Shown one piece after another: positions 12,756 through 17,283 of a stretch of DNA of 17,283 nt. Location of the stretch: contig CAZVWR010000062.1 of NCBI GenBank assembly GCA_964630905.1, forward strand, positions 1-17,283, given 5' to 3'. The position numbers and the translations under genes are program-made. Position 1 is the first letter of the stretch; every line of letters starts with the position of its first letter. The notes below the pieces were generated by a model. The model had not been told where the DNA came from, did not search any database, and saw only the letters and a program-made list of their open reading frames with translations. This stretch comes from JAGOEX01 sp964630905 (GTDB taxonomy: Bacteria; UBP6; UBA1177).

Positions 12756-14879
12756 TTAAGAATCATCTCTTGTGTCCCAGTCTGCTCCTTTTGGCCACTG
12801 AAAAAACTCGAAGATTTTCTTTCTTAGAATGTATGATGACTTTTCCGGATCTTTCAACTCTTTGAATTTATAAATATTTTTTGCTTCGATCTCTTCGATT
12901 TCACATTCTGGATTAAAAGAATTTCTTCGATTACGATCACTTCCTTTATGAATTTTTCTTTCAAAAGTATCACTCATTTCAATCTTTATGTTAACAAAGT
13001 CGTTATCTTTTAATCTTTCGCCGTAAAGTTTCTCGATAAACTGAATAAAATATTTGCATCCTCTTCTTATCGTACTGTCTGAAACCCATTTCCCTGACTC
13101 ATCAATCAAATCATAAGTATTTTTAAACAAAATCACGCCGTTTTCAAACACTTCAATTAAGTAAGCTCCATCTTTGTCTGAATAAAATGATCTCCAGCTT
13201 CTAATCGTTCCTTTCCATATTTTTTCTACTGGCAGATCATCAGTTCGAGTCACAGTTGCTGTGAGCGGAAATACTGGAACATCAAAACCGTTTTTCACAG
13301 GTTTCATCAAATCTCTAATTTCATAACTACTTGAATATATTTTGCTTAACTTGTCGGGGAATGCTGTGAAAGTGAAGAATCCGCCTTTGTATTCCGGCAT
13401 CTTTTCTTTAATTACTGATTCGCTGAAAAGTTTAAAACTTTCCAATTCATTTTTTATTCTTTCATCTGAAAAATCAGGCCATTGGTAGAAATTTTCATTT
13501 CCTTTATATGATCCTTTTATCATTAAAGAAAGCATTTCCATGTCACTCATAGCAGAAAGCAGTTCTCCGCTGTAAATATTTCTCAGATCTGAATGTGACA
13601 GTGGATTTAATAAGTGTTTTCTGTCAATATGAAGCTTCTCAAGGATTGTTTTTGCATCGCCTTCTGCTTTCTGAATTGCCTTTTCGATCATTTTTGAAAG
13701 ATCAAGCTCTTTGCAGTTTTTATCGCGCTGTTCTTCCGGCGGAATAAAACTTTTAAGTGTTTTTTCAAACTCTTTTCTCAAAAATAAACCGCAACATTCA
13801 TAGTTTTTATCTGAATAAAATTCCTTCGCTTTTTCAATATTGGAACCACCTTTTTTAACGATTGCAGATGGAAAGTCTCCGGAATCATCAAGAAATAGTT
13901 CAAACTTTTCCCAATCCATTTTTCCTTTATAAATTTCAAAAAGCTCCTTGTCATGCGTAAAAAAGAAAATCTGAAACTCTTCGAAGTGATTTTTTAAAAG
14001 ATCAAGCAGTTTCAGCCTGTTATCCATATCAAGCCCGATAAGCAGATCATCCAGAACAAGTATTTTAAGAGCATTATCATCAACAAGAGCAGACATCTTC
14101 TTTATAACTGCGAAATATACTGAAATTGCAAGAGCAGTAAGTTTTGATTCGTTCAGAAAGAGGTGATAATTTTCAATGATGGAATAATCAGTTCTGAAAA
14201 AAAGATCCATATTTATCAAAGTTTCTATACTGCTTTTATCTTCAGTCATTTTCTTGCTGAATTTAAATTCTTTGAGTTCCAGTTCTTTGGTGAAAATTCC
14301 GAGGAAAACTCGAACATCATTAATAATGTGATTGTTAAGAATGTCTTTTAATGTGTTGAAATACAAATCAGGATCGCTTAAATCGCTTAAAGTTCCTTTT
14401 TCAACAGGATAGTCTGCAAGAAGATATTTTATCAGTCCGAAAATATTAATTGATTCAGCAGAATCTTTCTCGGAATAATGAATTTTGAGCAGTTTTTTGT
14501 AATCAAGAAGCGGTTTGTAAATAGAAATTTTTGAAGCAAAAGACATTTCATTAAGAATTTCAGGGTTATCAATGCTTAGAGGAAAACTCTTGTTATTATT
14601 AAAGAAATATTCAATTTCCACATCATCATCGTAGCAAAACACACATTCGTTCTCACTCAGTTCTTTTTTAATATCTGATTTTGTCAGAAGTTCAAGCGCT
14701 TTATAAATTGTGCTTTTCCCGCTTCCGTTCTCGCCATACATCAGCACATTTTTAGAGTTGAATTCAAATTCATGAGTTCCGTGAAAAAACCGGTAGTTTG
14801 AAATTTTAATTTTTTCGAGCTTCACAGCCGGAACAGTTTCTTCAGCAACTGCCTTAAGTTTGCTTAATTTGTCACTCAT
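12756..14879 (-). CDS. ABC-type (RecF/Rad50-like) ATPase with possible HEPN-like C-terminal region, partner of the restriction-modification gene
   Basis: The product is 707 residues. An N-terminal beta strand (LEKIKISNYRFFHGTHEFEF) leads to Walker A GENGSGKST at 49-57. About 185 residues follow, without a long coiled coil, before the ABC signature region LNESKLTALAISVYFA at 242-257. Walker B is LKILVLDD at 271-278 with Asp277/Asp278, then the D-loop GLD, and the switch histidine in FFFTHD (His309). The ATP site therefore looks complete. Residues about 355-455 are helical, with an LRKEFEKTL helix (Arg368, Glu372) and a later RKHLLNPLSHSD (His429), a layout recalling HEPN/PrrC-like RNase domains. 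There is no canonical R-x4-6-H. Residues 500-707 are unrecognised. The ATG overlaps the upstream methylase gene by 8 bases (ATGAGTGA), so the two are coupled. This is not a TOPRIM-type OLD protein as far as I can see. The ATPase call is firm, the HEPN call tentative. Confidence 0.82.
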   Translation of the reverse strand: MSDKLSKLKAVAEETVPAVKLEKIKISNYRFFHGTHEFEFNSKNVLMYGENGSGKSTIYKALELLTKSDIKKELSENECVFCYDDDVEIEYFFNNNKSFPLSIDNPEILNEMSFASKISIYKPLLDYKKLLKIHYSEKDSAESINIFGLIKYLLADYPVEKGTLSDLSDPDLYFNTLKDILNNHIINDVRVFLGIFTKELELKEFKFSKKMTEDKSSIETLINMDLFFRTDYSIIENYHLFLNESKLTALAISVYFAVIKKMSALVDDNALKILVLDDLLIGLDMDNRLKLLDLLKNHFEEFQIFFFTHDKELFEIYKGKMDWEKFELFLDDSGDFPSAIVKKGGSNIEKAKEFYSDKNYECCGLFLRKEFEKTLKSFIPPEEQRDKNCKELDLSKMIEKAIQKAEGDAKTILEKLHIDRKHLLNPLSHSDLRNIYSGELLSAMSDMEMLSLMIKGSYKGNENFYQWPDFSDERIKNELESFKLFSESVIKEKMPEYKGGFFTFTAFPDKLSKIYSSSYEIRDLMKPVKNGFDVPVFPLTATVTRTDDLPVEKIWKGTIRSWRSFYSDKDGAYLIEVFENGVILFKNTYDLIDESGKWVSDSTIRRGCKYFIQFIEKLYGERLKDNDFVNIKIEMSDTFERKIHKGSDRNRRNSFNPECEIEEIEAKNIYKFKELKDPEKSSYILRKKIFEFFQWPKGADWDTRDDS

Positions 14880-17283
14880 CTTTATTTCCTCCGGTTATTG
14901 TTTTCACTTCTTTTACAATTCTGCTGTAAATGATGCATCGCTGAACAGTTTTATCTTTTTTGAAAGCTTGTGCAAGTAATTTTATATATTCCGTTTTTGA
15001 ATCATCTGACTCATTTTCGTCAAATGGTTCTATCATTTCAATTATTCTGTCTGTGATGTAGCAGTCTGCGTTTTTCATTGAGTCAGCAAAATAGAGATCA
15101 TAAACCATGCTGTCAACAACCTGCTCAAATATATCCGCTTCAGCATCAAAGCCCTTCTCTTTTGCAAAAAGTATAAAATCCACCATTGTTTCAAACGGTT
15201 TCTGCTGTTCTTTTGATATTTGCGGAACCGGCAGTTTTTCCACATATTGATTTAACCATCTCCAACCAGTGACATCCAATTTCTGATTTATTGAGTCAAA
15301 ATAATACATTATTAGTCTTGAGTTTAGAACAGAGCACAAATATTTAAGACTATCGCCTGTTGCAATATAAGCTGAATTATTTACATACATTTCTTGTGGA
15401 AAATAACAAAAAGAATTACCCGTTCTTGAAAGCTCCTGCCACACAATCTTCTCTTTTTCAAACTCACCGACATAAGCACAATTTCTGAGGTTGTATGTTG
15501 TGTCACCTTTGTCGTACCGTTTATTCAATTCTTCCAGATAGTTATCAAGATGTCGTTTTATTGCAGGATATTTATTCACATCAACTCGCGGAACATTTTT
15601 GTAACCGTTGTGAGTGTTTATCAGCCACTGATCTGCAAATTCAGCTTTATACTTTTTAATGTCTCTACCCCGGAGAATCGGTTTTATTATTTCTGCAGAT
15701 TTAGGATCTTCCGATATAAGCAGGTCTTTTGTCGCTCCATCAATAATGAATGCTTCGTTAAAGCCAGTCAGCACTCCACGATATATCTGAATGTCCCAGT
15801 CTTTCAAGGGCGTTCCGATTTCTTCGATTTTTCTTTTTATTATTGATTCATCGGCTGACGATATTATCCAGCTATCGGATTTCAGTCCGCGTAACACGAT
15901 ATTATTATTCTTAAAATAGCTTGAAAGATTCATTGATGCTTTAAAATCCTTTTCAATTTTACAAGCTTTTATTCCGGCAGTTTGATAATTGGGATCACTT
16001 TCTTTTACAAAATAGGGTGCTTCCTGCTGTTTTTTCATAAAAAGCAAAATGTTTGTATCAACCGTAGCACTATCAAAAACTTTATATCCGCCAAAATCAA
16101 TAAGAATTTTCGGAATAGTTTTTTCAGAAAGATATCCTCTCAGTTTTTCCCCATATTTTGCTCTCATCCACTTGTTTGAAGTGATATAACACAAGTGTCC
16201 GCCATCTTTAAGAAGTTCGTTCCCTCTTTCATAAAAAAGAGCATAGATATCGCCGGTTTTTGCAAAAGAAACATATTCCTGATCTTTGTATTTTTCACCT
16301 AAGTATCCGTTATTATTCTGTAACTGAATATATGGCGGATTCCCGATAACAATGTCAAAACCGTCTTTAACATCCGGGAAGAAATATCTTGTGTCAAAAA
16401 ATTCCACTTTCTGATGATTGAATATGTTTGTGTAACTGTCCCAGAGTTCAAGTTCATTATTCAGCTTATCAACTTCAGCTTCCTTTTCCTTGCCCCATAC
16501 CTGCTCAAACTTTGTCCCTTTTGCCGGTTTGAGAGCATAGTTTATAGCATCCTTTTTTTCTTTAACTTTCTTTTTTATATGACCTTTTATCTCTTCTTTA
16601 AGCTTATCCTTTCTTACATCATTATTCGCACCGAAATAGCTCTTCACCAGCTTTTCCAATTCAACAAAGAAAGGCTCTCTGCCAAAAAGTGTTTCAAGGT
16701 TAAGCGGCTCAGGTGATTTATAAAGAGTATCTGCACAAACGATTTTAAATTCGAGGTTCGGAAGCGGTTTCACTCCTCTATTTTGAGCAGAATCATCAAT
16801 TTTCGCATCAACAATGAGAGAGAGAAAGAAACGGAGCTTTGATATTTCAACAGCAATCGGCTGAATATCTATGCCGTAAATTGAATTTTGAATAATTCCA
16901 AGCTTGTGAATATATGACCAGTTTTCGTTCTGCAACTGATCTTCGACAATCGTTTTCGCAATAGGATCTGAAATTCTATCAACTATCTTCATTACCCATT
17001 CGATTGAATCAGGGTCAACTTTTTCAAGGATAAGAGCTGTTTTTTGAAGAATTCCCATCGGATATGCACCGCTGCCGCAAGCAGGGTCAATGGATTTCAT
17101 CTTGTCAAGTGCATTAAGAATATCTGATTTCTGATCTTTGGAAAGTTCGGGATTTTCATCTGACCAGCTCAACAATTTATCAAGGTTTTGTTCTTTAATT
17201 CCAGAATTTTGAGAAAGATATGCTTTCAAACTTTCATCAACCATATATTCAACTATAGGTCTTGGAGTGTAAAAGCTGCCCGT
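14872..17283 (-). CDS. Type IIG-like restriction-modification protein, adenine-specific methylase (Eco57I class); N-terminus outside window
   Basis: The reading frame stays open to the right edge, so the gene is 5'-truncated: 803 residues are visible and the ATG at 17244 is an internal Met. Just upstream of it the edge encodes GSFYTPRPIVEYMV, the motif X/YTP region of these methylases. Numbering from that Met, motif I DPACGSGAYPMG is at 53-64, GIDIQPIAVEISKLRF at 124-139, and catalytic NPPY (motif IV, N6-adenine) at 302-305. Residues about 480-700 are a TaqI-like target-recognition region, including RGRDIKKY, YNLRNCAYVGEFEKEKIVWQE, and the VLNSRLIMYYF and LPVPQIS segments. Such proteins join methylation and cleavage in one chain, with the nuclease usually N-terminal; that part is unseen, so an orphan methylase or BREX PglX-like protein cannot be excluded. 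The region is AT-rich. The downstream ATPase overlaps its stop. Confidence 0.87.
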   Translation of the reverse strand, partial: TGSFYTPRPIVEYMVDESLKAYLSQNSGIKEQNLDKLLSWSDENPELSKDQKSDILNALDKMKSIDPACGSGAYPMGILQKTALILEKVDPDSIEWVMKIVDRISDPIAKTIVEDQLQNENWSYIHKLGIIQNSIYGIDIQPIAVEISKLRFFLSLIVDAKIDDSAQNRGVKPLPNLEFKIVCADTLYKSPEPLNLETLFGREPFFVELEKLVKSYFGANNDVRKDKLKEEIKGHIKKKVKEKKDAINYALKPAKGTKFEQVWGKEKEAEVDKLNNELELWDSYTNIFNHQKVEFFDTRYFFPDVKDGFDIVIGNPPYIQLQNNNGYLGEKYKDQEYVSFAKTGDIYALFYERGNELLKDGGHLCYITSNKWMRAKYGEKLRGYLSEKTIPKILIDFGGYKVFDSATVDTNILLFMKKQQEAPYFVKESDPNYQTAGIKACKIEKDFKASMNLSSYFKNNNIVLRGLKSDSWIISSADESIIKRKIEEIGTPLKDWDIQIYRGVLTGFNEAFIIDGATKDLLISEDPKSAEIIKPILRGRDIKKYKAEFADQWLINTHNGYKNVPRVDVNKYPAIKRHLDNYLEELNKRYDKGDTTYNLRNCAYVGEFEKEKIVWQELSRTGNSFCYFPQEMYVNNSAYIATGDSLKYLCSVLNSRLIMYYFDSINQKLDVTGWRWLNQYVEKLPVPQISKEQQKPFETMVDFILFAKEKGFDAEADIFEQVVDSMVYDLYFADSMKNADCYITDRIIEMIEPFDENESDDSKTEYIKLLAQAFKKDKTVQRCIIYSRIVKEVKTITGGNKDE
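14888..14892 (-). promoter_or_regulatory. Ribosome binding site of the ATPase gene, inside the methylase gene
   Basis: On the minus strand GGAGG lies eight bases before ATG at 14879, within the last codons of the methylase. A perfect site at this overlap supports deliberate co-production of the two proteins and confirms the ATPase start. Confidence 0.75.

Noticed and set aside
12756..14879. OLD-family or Gabija-type nuclease (GajA-like)
   Set aside because: No TOPRIM motifs (E...DxD) were found after the ATPase, and no UvrD-like helicase partner is adjacent.
1..17283. CRISPR array, insertion sequence or other tandem repeats
   Set aside because: No regularly spaced direct repeats, transposase motifs or terminal inverted repeats were found by eye on either strand.

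Overview
The window most likely comes from a Gram-negative (diderm) bacterium of moderate to low GC. It carries three lipoprotein-type signal peptides, outer-membrane barrel proteins, and an Mpl ligase specific for diaminopimelate-type peptidoglycan. Large secreted proteins built from FGE-sulfatase, ASH/choice-of-anchor, PKD-like and DUF2135-like modules, plus a Cys-rich CxxxxxCxxxxxC N-terminus, recall Myxococcota/deltaproteobacteria-related or uncultivated lineages. That taxonomic guess is inference only; no marker gene settles it.

Layout, left to right. (1) Positions 1-53 are the 3' part of a leucine tRNA. (2) A leader of about 185 bases holds a weak promoter candidate and a small stem-loop. 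(3) Positions 239-9360 form a tight plus-strand run of six genes, with a 1-base overlap or gaps of 17 bases or less. They encode an acidic SH3b/barrel protein, an FGE-domain lipoprotein, an ASH-domain secreted protein, a second FGE-domain lipoprotein, a choice-of-anchor/PKD/DUF2135-like lipoprotein, and undecaprenyl-diphosphatase (uppP). Both FGE domains lack the catalytic cysteines of true formylglycine-generating enzymes, so they probably act as structural or binding modules. (4) A near-consensus sigma-70 promoter at 9381-9409 starts a second plus-strand unit: an outer-membrane barrel protein, mpl, and a DUF1456 (YehS-like) protein split into two overlapping half-genes at an A7 run. (5) After a 112-base convergent junction, two minus-strand genes enter from the right edge: an adenine-specific type IIG-like restriction-modification protein (5' end outside the window), overlapped by 8 bases by a 707-aa ABC-type ATPase.

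How the genes may work together. The first block looks like an envelope or surface assembly module that ends in a lipid-carrier recycling enzyme. UppP regenerates undecaprenyl phosphate and Mpl reattaches recovered murein tripeptide to UDP-MurNAc, so both serve peptidoglycan precursor supply. The minus-strand pair looks like a defence module. The ATPase has a complete ABC ATP site and, after it, a helical region with an R-x3-E ... N-P-L-S-H pattern that resembles HEPN-type RNase folds. An ATPase-HEPN protein coupled to a restriction-modification gene would parallel PrrC, the anticodon nuclease that guards a type I R-M system. This is the most interesting hypothesis in the window and it is not proven by the sequence.
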